Shown one piece after another: positions 38,351 to 46,115 of a DNA stretch of 64,000 nt; the stretch's first letter is position 1; each line of letters starts with the position of its first letter. Position numbers and translations under genes: made by a program. A model generated the notes under the pieces. The model was not told the DNA's origin and made no database searches. It saw only the letters and a list, made by a program, of their open reading frames with translations. Source of the DNA: a virus; IMG/VR virus record IMGVR_UViG_3300045051_000720, positions 155,465 through 219,464 of that record, one strand, 5' to 3'.

Positions 38351-38378
38351 TAGACACCTCCCACCCATCTGGTAGGAT
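38351..38378 (+). promoter_or_regulatory. Leaderless promoter for gene 38385
   Basis: TAGACA (38351-38356), 16 bp, TAGGAT (38373-38378), six bases to ATG. AGGGgcgacgCCCT upstream. Confidence 0.75.
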
Positions 38379-38384
38379 GACCCC

Positions 38385-38870
38385 ATGACCTTCGATCAAA
38401 CCCTAGCCGCCCTCCCCCTGCGCCGCACCTACCCGCGCGGCAAGCTCCGCCCCATCAAACAGGCCGAGAGCGATGCCTTCAACGCGGCGGTGATGGCCTA
38501 CATGGAGGGCTATCCTCTGGCCCCGATCCGCGTTCCGACTGACGACTGGACCGCCGAGGGTCGGCGTCTGTGCTGCATGGCTCGGGATGAGGATGAGCAA
38601 GCGTGGCTGGTTGACACTGAGTTCGGACCCCTCCGCGTGGCGGTGCCGCGTCTTGATCACGAGGTGCTATTCACGGTCTGGACCTGCTTCATGGGCACGC
38701 CTGACCAGTGCTGCGCTGCGGCCAAAGCCTTCGACTCCAACCCCTTCAGCGGCAAGTGGAACGTGCACCAGTATGAGGCCGCAGACGCGCTGCGTCAGCT
38801 TGACCACCAACTCATGATGGCCAACGCCGCGAGCAAGCCAACCCCCGTTTTGGGGGTTTCTCCCCACTAG
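38385..38870 (+). CDS. Hypothetical protein
   Basis: 161 residues, leaderless. Four Cys in the middle part (LCCMARDED, GTPDQCCAAAK). Its last codons carry a hairpin (38840-38858). Unknown. Confidence 0.75.
   Translation: MTFDQTLAALPLRRTYPRGKLRPIKQAESDAFNAAVMAYMEGYPLAPIRVPTDDWTAEGRRLCCMARDEDEQAWLVDTEFGPLRVAVPRLDHEVLFTVWTCFMGTPDQCCAAAKAFDSNPFSGKWNVHQYEAADALRQLDHQLMMANAASKPTPVLGVSPH
38840..38858 (+). terminator. Possible terminator inside the 3' end of gene 38385
   Basis: AACCCCC pairs with GGGGGTT around a GTTTT loop, followed by TC. It lies within the coding end, ahead of the next promoter. Short T run makes it uncertain. Confidence 0.4.
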
Positions 38871-38895
38871 ACACGGCGACCAAACCTGCTATCCT
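38868..38895 (+). promoter_or_regulatory. Leaderless promoter for gene 38902
   Basis: TAGACA (38868-38873), 16 bp, TATCCT (38890-38895) with TG before; six bases to ATG. Confidence 0.8.
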
Positions 38896-38901
38896 GAGAC
38901 C

Positions 38902-39186
38902 ATGGACCCGACCACCGAACGCCACCTCCGCCGCATCGTCAAGGCCCCGCTTGCCCAGTGGGCAACCCTCGCGGCCAAGCTACCCCCGAGCCAACAGTTC
39001 GACATCGCCCGCGCGGTTGATTCCGACGCCGAACGGTGCGCGCTGCTGGGGGCGTATCTCAGTGCCCTGTCGTATGGGGCCGAGCACGCCACCGCCCGCA
39101 AACGCGCCGCGTGTGTCGTCACAAAGGTCCGCTCAGCAATGGGCTACTCCTACCCCGGCCAAGGCTTGGCGCAGGCGAGCTGGTAG
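38902..39186 (+). CDS. Hypothetical helical protein
   Basis: 94 residues, leaderless, single-gene unit. All-helical. Unknown. Confidence 0.7.
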   Translation: MDPTTERHLRRIVKAPLAQWATLAAKLPPSQQFDIARAVDSDAERCALLGAYLSALSYGAEHATARKRAACVVTKVRSAMGYSYPGQGLAQASW

Positions 39187-39199
39187 GGTCTTTTCCCTA

Positions 39200-39227
39200 T
39201 TCCCATCCCCCGCCAACCTGCTACCAT
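39200..39227 (+). promoter_or_regulatory. Leaderless promoter for gene 39234
   Basis: TTCCCA (39200-39205, weak), 16 bp, TACCAT (39222-39227) with TG before; six bases to ATG. Dyad AGGGtcttttCCCT upstream. Confidence 0.65.
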
Positions 39228-39233
39228 CGCCTT

Positions 39234-39566
39234 ATGAAACGCTTAATCGCCTTCCTGACCCTCGCGGTTTTCACCGCTTTGTTCGCCGCCCCGTGTTCCG
39301 CCACCGAGACCCCGCGCACCTCAACCGAGGCCGTGTTTTACGCCCAAGGGGCGATTGACACCAACGCCGAAACGGCCCTCGCGCTGCCCGCACAACGCTC
39401 ATCCTTCCGCACCATGGCGGGGGTGAACCGAAACAACGCGGGGGTGTTTCTCGCCTTCGCGGCACTCACATCCGATCCGGCGCAGGCGGCGGCCAATCGG
39501 ATTATCGGGTTTTACTTCCTCGGGCGCGCCGACGCCTTCGATTTGCTCGCTGATCTGGAGGGCTGA
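39234..39566 (+). CDS. Exported protein of unknown function
   Basis: 110 residues, leaderless. Signal peptide, residues 1-22 (KRLIAFLTLAVFTALFAAPCSA). An Ala-Pro-Cys at 19-21 is not a clear lipobox. The mature part is Ala-rich. Probably periplasmic. Confidence 0.75.
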   Translation: MKRLIAFLTLAVFTALFAAPCSATETPRTSTEAVFYAQGAIDTNAETALALPAQRSSFRTMAGVNRNNAGVFLAFAALTSDPAQAAANRIIGFYFLGRADAFDLLADLEG

Positions 39567-39595
39567 CCTTGGGGCATCGTCCCCGATCTGGACCT

Positions 39596-39626
39596 AGCCC
39601 CGGGTTGCCACGCGCGATCCGGGGCT
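39596..39626 (+). terminator. Hairpin after gene 39234
   Basis: AGCCCCGG (39596-39603) pairs with CCGGGGCT (39619-39626). Only two T follow, so it may be a terminator of another kind. Confidence 0.4.
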
Positions 39627-39639
39627 TTGGGCGTCGCCA

Positions 39640-39702
39640 ATGCTTGCGGTGTGCGTAATCGTTTTGCTTCTGATCGTGCTGGCGTCCAGCAGGGAGGAGT
39701 GA
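39640..39702 (+). CDS. Tiny membrane peptide, 20 residues
   Basis: MLAVCVIVLLLIVLASSREE: a single hydrophobic span with a charged tail, the same design as the peptide at 5400-5462. No promoter or SD is clear, so coding is uncertain. Confidence 0.35.
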   Translation: MLAVCVIVLLLIVLASSREE

Positions 39703-39749
39703 GGACAACTCCCTATGGTCAAACGCTCTCCCATCGCATACCCTACATC

Positions 39750-39992
39750 ATGAAACCACGCTTCCCCCTTGGCCGCATCGTTGACGGCGGCCCGCCCATG
39801 CTCTACACGATCCGCGAGCTGCCTAGCGGCCTGTTCCTCTACCAACGCCGCCCGGAATACGGCTGGGGCCACAGCGCGCCCGGCTGGACGATTCACCGGG
39901 AGCAACCCGGCAAGGGGCGGCCGGTTGAATCAATCGGCCACGGTCGCACACTGCGAGAGGCCATCGAAAAGGCGAAGGGGATCAAGCCGTGA
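39750..39992 (+). CDS. Hypothetical protein
   Basis: 80 residues. Beta-rich, Pro/Gly/Trp-containing. A TACCCT stands five bases before the ATG, so it may be another leaderless gene with a weak -35. GTGA link to the next gene. Confidence 0.65.
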   Translation: MKPRFPLGRIVDGGPPMLYTIRELPSGLFLYQRRPEYGWGHSAPGWTIHREQPGKGRPVESIGHGRTLREAIEKAKGIKP

Positions 39993-40234
39993 GCCCAGCA
40001 CAGGCCAAGCTCCTGCGCGAACTGATTGAGGCCGAACGGGCACACGCCGCCGCGGTGCTAGAGCACACGCGCCGCGAGGGGGAGGGATGGGCGTATCCCC
40101 AGCCCGGTCTCAGATGGGTTGAGGTAAGCGGCCCGACCGTCCGCACAGCTTACGCCCTTGCCGATGCGGGTCTTGTGGACCTAGAAGGACGCGCCGAGGG
40201 GCGGCAGTTGTGGGCGCGGCTCGCCATAGGGTAA
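39989..40234 (+). CDS. Hypothetical protein
   Basis: 81 residues, GTG start inferred from the GTGA overlap. Helix, then a winged-helix-like end (VRTAYALADAGLVDLEGRAEG). It may bind DNA, with low certainty. Stop within TAGGGT of the next unit. Confidence 0.65.
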   Translation: MSPAQAKLLRELIEAERAHAAAVLEHTRREGEGWAYPQPGLRWVEVSGPTVRTAYALADAGLVDLEGRAEGRQLWARLAIG

Positions 40235-40243
40235 ACCCCCGAC

Positions 40244-40271
40244 TAGACATCCCCTCTCGTTCTGGTAAACC
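40244..40271 (+). promoter_or_regulatory. Leaderless promoter for gene 40278
   Basis: TAGACA (40244-40249), 16 bp, TAAACC (40266-40271) with TG before; six bases to ATG. Confidence 0.7.
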
Positions 40272-40277
40272 GACCCG

Positions 40278-40487
40278 ATGAAGACCTCCAAAGCCATCTA
40301 TGAGCAAACCGCCGCCATCCTGCGCGCGCGTCTGCCCGACGAACCCGACATGAGCAACGTTGGCGACTATTGGGCGGTGGAAAACGTGCGCCTGTTGGCG
40401 CTCGCTTTTGCCGATGCCTACACCGTCGACAACCCGAGGTTTGACCGATTCCGCTTCTTTGCGGCTTGCGGATTGGCGGGCAAATGA
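40278..40487 (+). CDS. Hypothetical helical protein
   Basis: 69 residues, leaderless. KAIYEQTAAILRARLPDEPD, FADAYTVDNPRFDRFRFFAACGL: a pattern seen in small phage proteins of unknown role. ATGA link. Confidence 0.75.
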   Translation: MKTSKAIYEQTAAILRARLPDEPDMSNVGDYWAVENVRLLALAFADAYTVDNPRFDRFRFFAACGLAGK

Positions 40488-40987
40488 CCAGCGAGCTTTA
40501 CTGGCGCGGCGGTCCGGCAGAGACCTCAGAACGCACGCTTGACCGCGACGGCGACACCTTTTGGGCCAAGCGCACGGCGCGCCGCTGTGCTAGGCAGATG
40601 CGAGAGCTAGCCGCCGCGCTGCCCGACGACGCCCCAAAGGCTGAACAGCGCCGGGCTTGCTTGCTCACTCGCGCCGCCGAGATCGAGGCGGGTCAATCCA
40701 ACCCCGTGCATCACTTTCGCGTTGCCGTGCCTTTCGAGCGTGTCGCCCCCTCCGGACGCAAGTCAAAGCGCGTGATGACGTACCCGTGTTCTGGTTGCCT
40801 GCTCTACACCTTCGACGAGGCTTGGCTTCTGATGGAGACCTTCGCCGCGCGCAGCTACGCCGCGGGCACGGAATGCGATGTGTGGGCGGAAGGACGCGGG
40901 CAGAATTTCACGCTCGACATCATCTATGACGGCATCGCCGACCCCATGCGCGAGGTATCGCCCGGCCCGTCTAGGGAGAATCCCTGA
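40484..40987 (+). CDS. Hypothetical protein
   Basis: 167 residues, ATGA-coupled. Basic helical first half, CSGC pair in the middle, aromatic end. Unknown. Confidence 0.7.
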   Translation: MTSELYWRGGPAETSERTLDRDGDTFWAKRTARRCARQMRELAAALPDDAPKAEQRRACLLTRAAEIEAGQSNPVHHFRVAVPFERVAPSGRKSKRVMTYPCSGCLLYTFDEAWLLMETFAARSYAAGTECDVWAEGRGQNFTLDIIYDGIADPMREVSPGPSRENP

Positions 40988-41015
40988 TGGACACGCCGCG
41001 CGGAGCTGCTAGACT
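40988..41015 (+). promoter_or_regulatory. Leaderless promoter for gene 41023
   Basis: TGGACA (40988-40993), 16 bp, TAGACT (41010-41015) with TG before; seven bases to ATG. From here to about 53 kb the gap is usually seven or eight. Confidence 0.7.
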
Positions 41016-41022
41016 ACGCCCG

Positions 41023-41424
41023 ATGCACCTCACCTATACGATCAGCCCCGACCGTCGCACCCTCACGATCCGCGCCGATGAACGCACTCGCGTGGAGCTG
41101 CGCGAGTTGCTGGCAGAAAACCCCGACCGTGACAACCTGTGGGACGCTTTCGAGAACCTGATATGCAACAGCGAGCTGGGATGGATCGACCCCGCCACCT
41201 GTGGCGATCTGACGGACGCTCCGATCCTTGGCGTGCTGAGCGATGAACGCCCCGGCAAGGGCCGTGATGGGGACCTTGGAAGCGGGTCCGTCCTCGTTTC
41301 CACTGGGCGCGATGGGTTCACGGTCTGCGATGTGGTCGAACGGTGGGGCTTCATGTCCTACGCCGTGCGCGATCCCCTCGCGGACCTCTGCGACACAGGC
41401 GAGGCCGTTTTCACCGCGCCGTGA
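41023..41424 (+). CDS. Hypothetical protein
   Basis: 133 residues, leaderless. Beta-rich start (HLTYTISPDRRTLTIRAD) and a pattern 'LGVLSDERPGKG' then CDVVERWGFMSYAVRDPLAD. Similar small phage proteins exist; no function known. Overlaps the next start (TGATG). Confidence 0.75.
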   Translation: MHLTYTISPDRRTLTIRADERTRVELRELLAENPDRDNLWDAFENLICNSELGWIDPATCGDLTDAPILGVLSDERPGKGRDGDLGSGSVLVSTGRDGFTVCDVVERWGFMSYAVRDPLADLCDTGEAVFTAP

Positions 41425-41720
41425 TGCAAACCCTGCTAGACACTCACGCCGCCGGGCTGCGCGTTGATCGGGTCTCCCCGCACCGTTGGACGGTCTGGGC
41501 TCCTTCCGATCAAGCCGCCGACACCCTATCCCGCGCGCTGCTTCCGTTCATGGACGCCGGGGTTGAAGGCCACGAGTATTGGCGCACCCTTGGCGAGATC
41601 GTGCCTGTGAAGGTGATGCGGAAGGGCAGAGATCGCGTGAGGGTGCTTTCGCCCGGCTACCCGCCGCGCGGGATGTTTTCCAATCTCCGGGCGCTGGAGA
41701 GGGTGTTGACGGTAGGGTGA
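41424..41720 (+). CDS. Hypothetical protein
   Basis: 98 residues. Beta-alpha-beta pattern. Unknown; stop within TAGGGT. Confidence 0.7.
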   Translation: MQTLLDTHAAGLRVDRVSPHRWTVWAPSDQAADTLSRALLPFMDAGVEGHEYWRTLGEIVPVKVMRKGRDRVRVLSPGYPPRGMFSNLRALERVLTVG

Positions 41721-41729
41721 TCTCCCGAC

Positions 41730-41757
41730 TAGACATCCCATCCGGGTCTGATAGACT
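41730..41757 (+). promoter_or_regulatory. Leaderless promoter for gene 41766
   Basis: TAGACA (41730-41735), 16 bp, TAGACT (41752-41757), eight bases to ATG. Confidence 0.7.
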
Positions 41758-41765
41758 GCGCCCCG

Positions 41766-42299
41766 ATGAAACACGCTAACGGCTTTTACTATCTCGCCCC
41801 CCTCCTACGCTGCGACACGATCCGCGATCTGCAATGGCGACTGACGCGCAAGGCAGAGCAACGCGATCCTCGCTTGCTGGAAACGGTCGAGGTTCGCCCG
41901 ATGGTATGGGACCGCCGCCACCGCGATCTCGTGGCTCAAGTCCACGCGCAGATCATGGAGCGTTGCAAGCGGTTGTTCCCGCGCCTGTTGCGCTCCTATG
42001 AGTGGATCGCCGAGCGCAACTGCGAACACCTTGCGACGTTGACTCCCGAACAGGCCCGCGCCGCGTTCGATCTGTATCACAACACCGGGTTAAACGGCGG
42101 ATCGTGGGGTTGTCTCGACTGGTTCGAGGTACTGCCCCCGGGTATCACCCATCAAGCCGCCGCCGATGCGTTGGGTGAAGGATTCACTGTTGATCGCGGC
42201 TGGCACAACGAGGGCGGGCGGTCTGTCAAGCGGCATAGTGAGTTCACCCCCGGCGCGGCGAAGCCACGCAAGGGGACAATGGTGGCGAAACGCATCTAG
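41766..42299 (+). CDS. Hypothetical protein
   Basis: 177 residues. Helical, basic; CDTIRDLQWRLTRKAEQRDP. Unknown. Confidence 0.75.
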   Translation: MKHANGFYYLAPLLRCDTIRDLQWRLTRKAEQRDPRLLETVEVRPMVWDRRHRDLVAQVHAQIMERCKRLFPRLLRSYEWIAERNCEHLATLTPEQARAAFDLYHNTGLNGGSWGCLDWFEVLPPGITHQAAADALGEGFTVDRGWHNEGGRSVKRHSEFTPGAAKPRKGTMVAKRI

Positions 42300-42312
42300 T
42301 GTGATCCCCCTC

Positions 42313-42340
42313 TGGTATTGACCCAACGATCTGCTATCCT
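42313..42340 (+). promoter_or_regulatory. Leaderless promoter for gene 42348
   Basis: TGGTAT (42313-42318, weak), 16 bp, TATCCT (42335-42340) with TG before; seven bases to ATG. Confidence 0.6.
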
Positions 42341-42347
42341 ACCCCCC

Positions 42348-42623
42348 ATGACAACCCGCCAACGTTTGACTGAGGATCGCACGCGCCGCGCCAAGGTGGC
42401 GCAACAAGATCGCGTTTTCGCCTATATCGCCGAGCAACGCGCCGCCGATCCCCAAGCGTGGGACGCCAAGGTAAACGCTTTCGTGCTCGCCAACGATTGC
42501 GCCGGGGCCACCCTACAGCCTGACGGCTGGTTCACGGACCCGCAAGGGCGGCGGCTTTACCCCGTGGGCTCGGTGCGCTGGCAATGGGAGGAAGAACGAT
42601 TCGCGGCGGCAGAGTTGGGGTGA
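42348..42623 (+). CDS. Hypothetical protein
   Basis: 91 residues, leaderless. Helical start, then a beta-like end (LQPDGWFTDPQGRRLYPVGS). Unknown. Confidence 0.7.
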   Translation: MTTRQRLTEDRTRRAKVAQQDRVFAYIAEQRAADPQAWDAKVNAFVLANDCAGATLQPDGWFTDPQGRRLYPVGSVRWQWEEERFAAAELG

Positions 42624-42631
42624 TCCCCCTA

Positions 42632-42659
42632 TTGTGCTTCCCAGCCCCTATGGTATAGT
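42632..42659 (+). promoter_or_regulatory. Leaderless promoter for gene 42668
   Basis: TTGTGC (42632-42637), 16 bp, TATAGT (42654-42659) with TG before; eight bases to ATG. GGGGtgatCCCC upstream. Confidence 0.7.
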
Positions 42660-42667
42660 CACCCCCG

Positions 42668-43297
42668 ATGAATCCGACTACCGAATCCCCCGAATCGCTC
42701 CCCGACTATCAGATCGCCGCGCAGGAGCTTGCCGCCCTTTGGGCCGCCCTTGGCTTCACTGCCGAGATCACTGGAGCACACGCTGCCATTGAGCCCGCCA
42801 CCTCTGCGGAGGGTCGCGAGTGGGCACACGTCGCCGCTACCGTCACGATCACCCGTCAGCCCATGGACAATGGGCACGGGCGCACGATGGGCAAAGCCGC
42901 TTCCGCGTCCTTTGACTGGAAAATGGGGATAGGTTTGGCCGATTGGCCCGCCATCCTCAAGCGCACGCATGTTTCATCCGACGACTACGTTGCGATCAAG
43001 GCCATGGCCGGGCATGGTTCCCTCTCCGCCGCCGCGCAGGTGAGGCTTGCCGCCAAGTACCTGCCGGCCTTTGTCAAGCAGGTCAACCCCGCCGAAGTGC
43101 TCGCGCGGTGTTGCGCGGACGGTCAAGAGGCTTCCGGCTCATCCTTTGAGGATTGGGCCGGCAATTTCGGTTACGATACTGACAGCCGCAAGGCGGAAGC
43201 CGTTTATCTCGCCTGTCAAGAGGCGGGAACCAAAGCGCGCAAACTGGTTGACGGCAACACGTTCGCGAAGCTTGCCGAGCTGGCAAACCGGCTTTAG
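42668..43297 (+). CDS. Conserved phage protein of unknown function
   Basis: 209 residues. The segment PAEVLARCCADGQEASGSSF, EDWAGNFGYDTDSRKAEAVY is typical of a phage family often found in runs of early genes. Role unknown. Leaderless single-gene unit. Confidence 0.8.
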   Translation: MNPTTESPESLPDYQIAAQELAALWAALGFTAEITGAHAAIEPATSAEGREWAHVAATVTITRQPMDNGHGRTMGKAASASFDWKMGIGLADWPAILKRTHVSSDDYVAIKAMAGHGSLSAAAQVRLAAKYLPAFVKQVNPAEVLARCCADGQEASGSSFEDWAGNFGYDTDSRKAEAVYLACQEAGTKARKLVDGNTFAKLAELANRL

Positions 43298-43310
43298 GGT
43301 TTCCCCTCAC

Positions 43311-43339
43311 TTGACTCCCTCCCCCTATTGTGGGACACT
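43311..43339 (+). promoter_or_regulatory. Leaderless promoter for gene 43347
   Basis: TTGACT (43311-43316), 17 bp, GACACT (43334-43339), seven bases to ATG. AGGGtttCCCCT upstream. Confidence 0.65.
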
Positions 43340-43346
43340 GCGAGCG

Positions 43347-43730
43347 ATGAACAAACCCAACACACACGCCCCGGCCGCCACCGCGCAGACGATCAACACG
43401 CAAACGCCCGGCCCGCTCACCGTCGCAGCACTCTCTGGCAAGATCACCGCGGGCGGCATGACCATTGCGGCGAGCTACGATCTACGGCATGACAGCCACG
43501 GCAAGGAGGAGCATGCGAACCGGCGTTTGCTCGCCGCCAGTTACACCGCCTTTGACCGCGCCGGGCGCGAGCTTGGGATCGATGCGGTCGATCTGGCGGA
43601 ACGGATCGATCTCGCCGCGCTGATTCGTGCGGCCCGTGAACTGCTCGACGCCGCCGAGCGCGACACGTTCAAGAGTCACGGACGCGGGCAGAGTGAGATC
43701 GAAGCGATGCGCCGAGCATTGGCGATCTAG
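43347..43730 (+). CDS. Hypothetical protein
   Basis: 127 residues. Low-complexity Thr/Ala start, then beta (SYDLRHDSHGKEEHANRRLL) and helices ending in RGQSEIEAMRRALAI. Unknown. Confidence 0.7.
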   Translation: MNKPNTHAPAATAQTINTQTPGPLTVAALSGKITAGGMTIAASYDLRHDSHGKEEHANRRLLAASYTAFDRAGRELGIDAVDLAERIDLAALIRAARELLDAAERDTFKSHGRGQSEIEAMRRALAI

Positions 43731-43743
43731 GGCCAACCCCCCA

Positions 43744-43772
43744 TAGACACCTGCCCCGCTTTGGTCTAACCT
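43744..43772 (+). promoter_or_regulatory. Leaderless promoter for gene 43780
   Basis: TAGACA (43744-43749), 17 bp, TAACCT (43767-43772), seven bases to ATG. Confidence 0.75.
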
Positions 43773-43779
43773 TGGGACG

Positions 43780-44373
43780 ATGAAAACGATTGCGCTTCCC
43801 GTTACCGTCGCCGCTATGCGCGGCGAGAATCACCCGGCCGATTTTAAGCTTGCCTTGGCAGGCGGTTTGACTGCTCACATCCGAACCGAACGCGACGACG
43901 ATCACGAAGCCCCTTGGGAGGACGGCGACGGGCGCGGGATTGTGTCGAATTGGACAACCCGCGACAAGCGGCCCGGCGAGCGCGTTTTGTCTTCGGACGG
44001 ACGCAGCAAACGGTTTTACGATTACGCGGCGACCATTGAGATCGCCAAGCGTGACGGCTGGGACGCCCCGCCATACAAGACGGGAACGAAGGACCAACAG
44101 GCCGCGCGAGCCGTTGAGGCCGATTTCGAGTTTTGCCGCAGTTGGTGCGCCGATGAATGGGAGTATATTGGCGTGATCGTCACCCTTACGGACGGCACCG
44201 GGCGGAAGGTAGGCAAAGATTCGATTTGGGGGATCGAATCGTGCGAGAATCCCGGGCATGGGTTTTATTGGCACGAACAAGCGGCCGAAATGGTCAACGC
44301 CCTTGCCGAAGCGCACGCCGCGGAGAGTGCGGAACGTGCCGAGTGGGAAGCCCGGGACACGGTGACGATCTAG
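43780..44373 (+). CDS. Conserved phage protein of unknown function
   Basis: 197 residues. The order 'TTRDKRPGERVLSSDGRSKR', FYDYAATIEIAKRDGWDAPP, CADEWEYIGVIVTLTDGTGR, SIWGIESCEN is a known plan of phage proteins without assigned function. Leaderless. Confidence 0.8.
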   Translation: MKTIALPVTVAAMRGENHPADFKLALAGGLTAHIRTERDDDHEAPWEDGDGRGIVSNWTTRDKRPGERVLSSDGRSKRFYDYAATIEIAKRDGWDAPPYKTGTKDQQAARAVEADFEFCRSWCADEWEYIGVIVTLTDGTGRKVGKDSIWGIESCENPGHGFYWHEQAAEMVNALAEAHAAESAERAEWEARDTVTI

Positions 44374-44387
44374 GGTGTAGTCCCTAC

Positions 44388-44415
44388 TAGACAAACCCCC
44401 GATCCTCTGTCACAC
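44388..44415 (+). promoter_or_regulatory. Leaderless promoter for gene 44424
   Basis: TAGACA (44388-44393), 16 bp, TCACAC (44410-44415, poor), eight bases to ATG. AGGGtgtagtCCCT upstream. Confidence 0.6.
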
Positions 44416-44423
44416 TGGCGACG

Positions 44424-45095
44424 ATGAACACAACCGCCCCCGCCAACCTCGCAACCCTCGCCCCGGCCATTTGCCGCGCGCTGGGGTTTAACAGCCTCCA
44501 CCATTGGACGGCTTCTGATTTCCAGACCTACCCGCGCAGCGACGGTGAATGCACCCTAACCCGCGCCGACGGTCTTGCGCTTTACGTGGTCGCCGGGGGT
44601 TACGGCAAGGCCGGACGCATCACGATCACGCACTCGCGCCCGCGCGGCGTCAAGGGCGAATGGGTCGAGCTTTGGGGCGAAGGCGCCGCCAAGATCAACA
44701 GCCCCGAGATCACCGTTGCGGCCACGGCTGACGCCGAGCGGATCGCCAAGGAGATCGCGCGCCGGTTGCTCCCCGATGCGGAGTGCGTGCAAGGCTTGGC
44801 CATGGCGCGGATTGACGCCGATCGGGCCTACCGGGACAGCCGGCTTGCCCTCCTCCGCGCGATCTGCGAAGCGGCGGGCGAGCCCGTACCCGGTGAACAC
44901 CGCCACAACCGGGAGCAGGTTTACAGCGTTGACATTTACGCCAGCGACGCCGCGCGGAAAGAATACAGCCCGATCGCCCGCGCCGAGGTGCGCGGGGGTT
45001 ATGCCGAGATCAAAGTTGACGCCAAGCCCGGACAGGCGGAAGCCCTGATCGCGTTCCTCCGCTCCCCCGCCTACCTCAACGCGGGCACCGTTTAA
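44424..45095 (+). CDS. Hypothetical protein
   Basis: 223 residues. Alpha/beta; NLATLAPAICRALGF start, helices in the centre and a beta end (YSPIARAEVRGGYAEIKVD). Unknown. Confidence 0.75.
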   Translation: MNTTAPANLATLAPAICRALGFNSLHHWTASDFQTYPRSDGECTLTRADGLALYVVAGGYGKAGRITITHSRPRGVKGEWVELWGEGAAKINSPEITVAATADAERIAKEIARRLLPDAECVQGLAMARIDADRAYRDSRLALLRAICEAAGEPVPGEHRHNREQVYSVDIYASDAARKEYSPIARAEVRGGYAEIKVDAKPGQAEALIAFLRSPAYLNAGTV

Positions 45096-45112
45096 CCCTT
45101 CACCCTTTCGCC

Positions 45113-45319
45113 ATGACTCACCCGACCATTACCACGCAAGGCGCCTTGCGCGCCGCGTTTTGGGAGACGTACTCCGATTCAATCGCCCGCCACTACCGGC
45201 GCGGCAAACGTCAAAACGATTACCCCGCCGATGTGCGCATGGCTTGGGTTGACTACGTTGACGCCTGCCAGCGCAACGGGGCGATCTCGGAAAAGCTGGC
45301 GCAGCGTGCGACCCTCTAA
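45113..45319 (+). CDS. Conserved small phage protein
   Basis: 68 residues. LRAAFWETYSD, then KRQNDYPADVRMAWVDYVDA, then NGAISEKLAQRATL. This is a frequent small phage protein ('lR.aFW...........qNdYp.d.R.afvDyvd.l.r.G.IS..La.r..L'), role unknown. Probably read from the 44424 promoter. Confidence 0.85.
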   Translation: MTHPTITTQGALRAAFWETYSDSIARHYRRGKRQNDYPADVRMAWVDYVDACQRNGAISEKLAQRATL

Positions 45320-45341
45320 CGGGTTGCGCTTGTTTCCCCGC

Positions 45342-45370
45342 TTGACCCGCGCCCCCTCTTTGCCTAGTCT
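45342..45370 (+). promoter_or_regulatory. Promoter of a candidate small RNA
   Basis: TTGACC (45342-45347), 17 bp, TAGTCT (45365-45370). No start codon follows at the usual distance; a hairpin and terminator do. Confidence 0.6.
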
Positions 45371-45376
45371 CCCTTT

Positions 45377-45462
45377 AGGGTGAGAGATCACCCGCTCACG
45401 CAAACGGTTGTGTGTTCATCCTCGGGCCGGTGGGCTAACGCTCGCCGGCCCTTGGTGTTTTT
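45377..45462 (+). ncRNA. Candidate small RNA with terminator
   Basis: After the promoter there is a hairpin GGGTG-agagat-CACCC (45378-45393), about 30 unpaired bases, then a strong terminator: GGGCCGG (45424-45430) with CCGGCCC (45445-45451) and a T-rich run TTGGTGTTTTT. No open frame with a plausible start fits. About 85 nt. Could instead be a leader/attenuator before gene 45515, but that gene has its own promoter. Confidence 0.6.
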
Positions 45463-45478
45463 GGGGGTTTGTCCTCAG

Positions 45479-45507
45479 TTGACGGACGGGCGGCAATGGG
45501 TTAGGGT
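45479..45507 (+). promoter_or_regulatory. Leaderless promoter for gene 45515
   Basis: TTGACG (45479-45484), 17 bp, TAGGGT (45502-45507), seven bases to ATG. Confidence 0.7.
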
Positions 45508-45514
45508 TGAGGGG

Positions 45515-45745
45515 ATGAATACGATCCCCGCCAAGGTAACAAACCCTCGCGAAGTGCGCTATCTTGCCCCGCAAGGGAGCGAGCTTGCCCCCTACGTCCC
45601 CGTTGGCGACTGGCAACCCTTCCCGGCTTGGCTTCACCTTGCCGATCATATCGCGCACAACCTGCCGCGATCGTGGCGTTGTGAAGGTGAGGCGCGGTTT
45701 TATGTCGCGCCAAGCGGTGCAATCGGCTTTTGCGAAGTCCGCTAG
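45515..45745 (+). CDS. Hypothetical protein
   Basis: 76 residues from ATG 45515, fixed by the promoter; the longer frame upstream crosses the small RNA. Beta-rich. Unknown. Confidence 0.7.
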   Translation: MNTIPAKVTNPREVRYLAPQGSELAPYVPVGDWQPFPAWLHLADHIAHNLPRSWRCEGEARFYVAPSGAIGFCEVR

Positions 45746-45759
45746 GGTCTTCCCCCCTC

Positions 45760-45789
45760 TAGACAACACCCCCCGCGATCTGGCAGGAT
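45760..45789 (+). promoter_or_regulatory. Leaderless promoter for gene 45798
   Basis: TAGACA (45760-45765), 18 bp, CAGGAT (45784-45789), eight bases to ATG. Confidence 0.6.
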
Positions 45790-45797
45790 AGCCCCCG

Positions 45798-46115
45798 ATG
45801 AACACAACCGCCGCCCGTTTCACTGTGGAGCACAAAGGCCGCGCACACGGCTTTGCCACTCTCCCCGCCGCCAAGGCTTGCGCCGACAAGGTATTTGCGC
45901 AAACTGGCGTGGCCCTTGGCATCACGCCCGCTTTCCTCATTCGCGACAACGCCGGGCGCGGCTATCTCGCGGCCAACGCTTCAACCTCCTTTGACCTACC
46001 GCGCAATTGGACAACCGCCCGCCGGGCGCGTCTGTTCGCGACGTTTGACGAGGCGAGCGCGCACGCGCAAGCCTTTTTCCGGGCCGGGTTTGTGAGGATT
46101 GAGGCCGCGCAATGA
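45798..46115 (+). CDS. Hypothetical protein
   Basis: 105 residues. Beta-alpha pattern with FTVEHKGRAHGFATLPAAKA. Unknown. ATGA link. Confidence 0.7.
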   Translation: MNTTAARFTVEHKGRAHGFATLPAAKACADKVFAQTGVALGITPAFLIRDNAGRGYLAANASTSFDLPRNWTTARRARLFATFDEASAHAQAFFRAGFVRIEAAQ

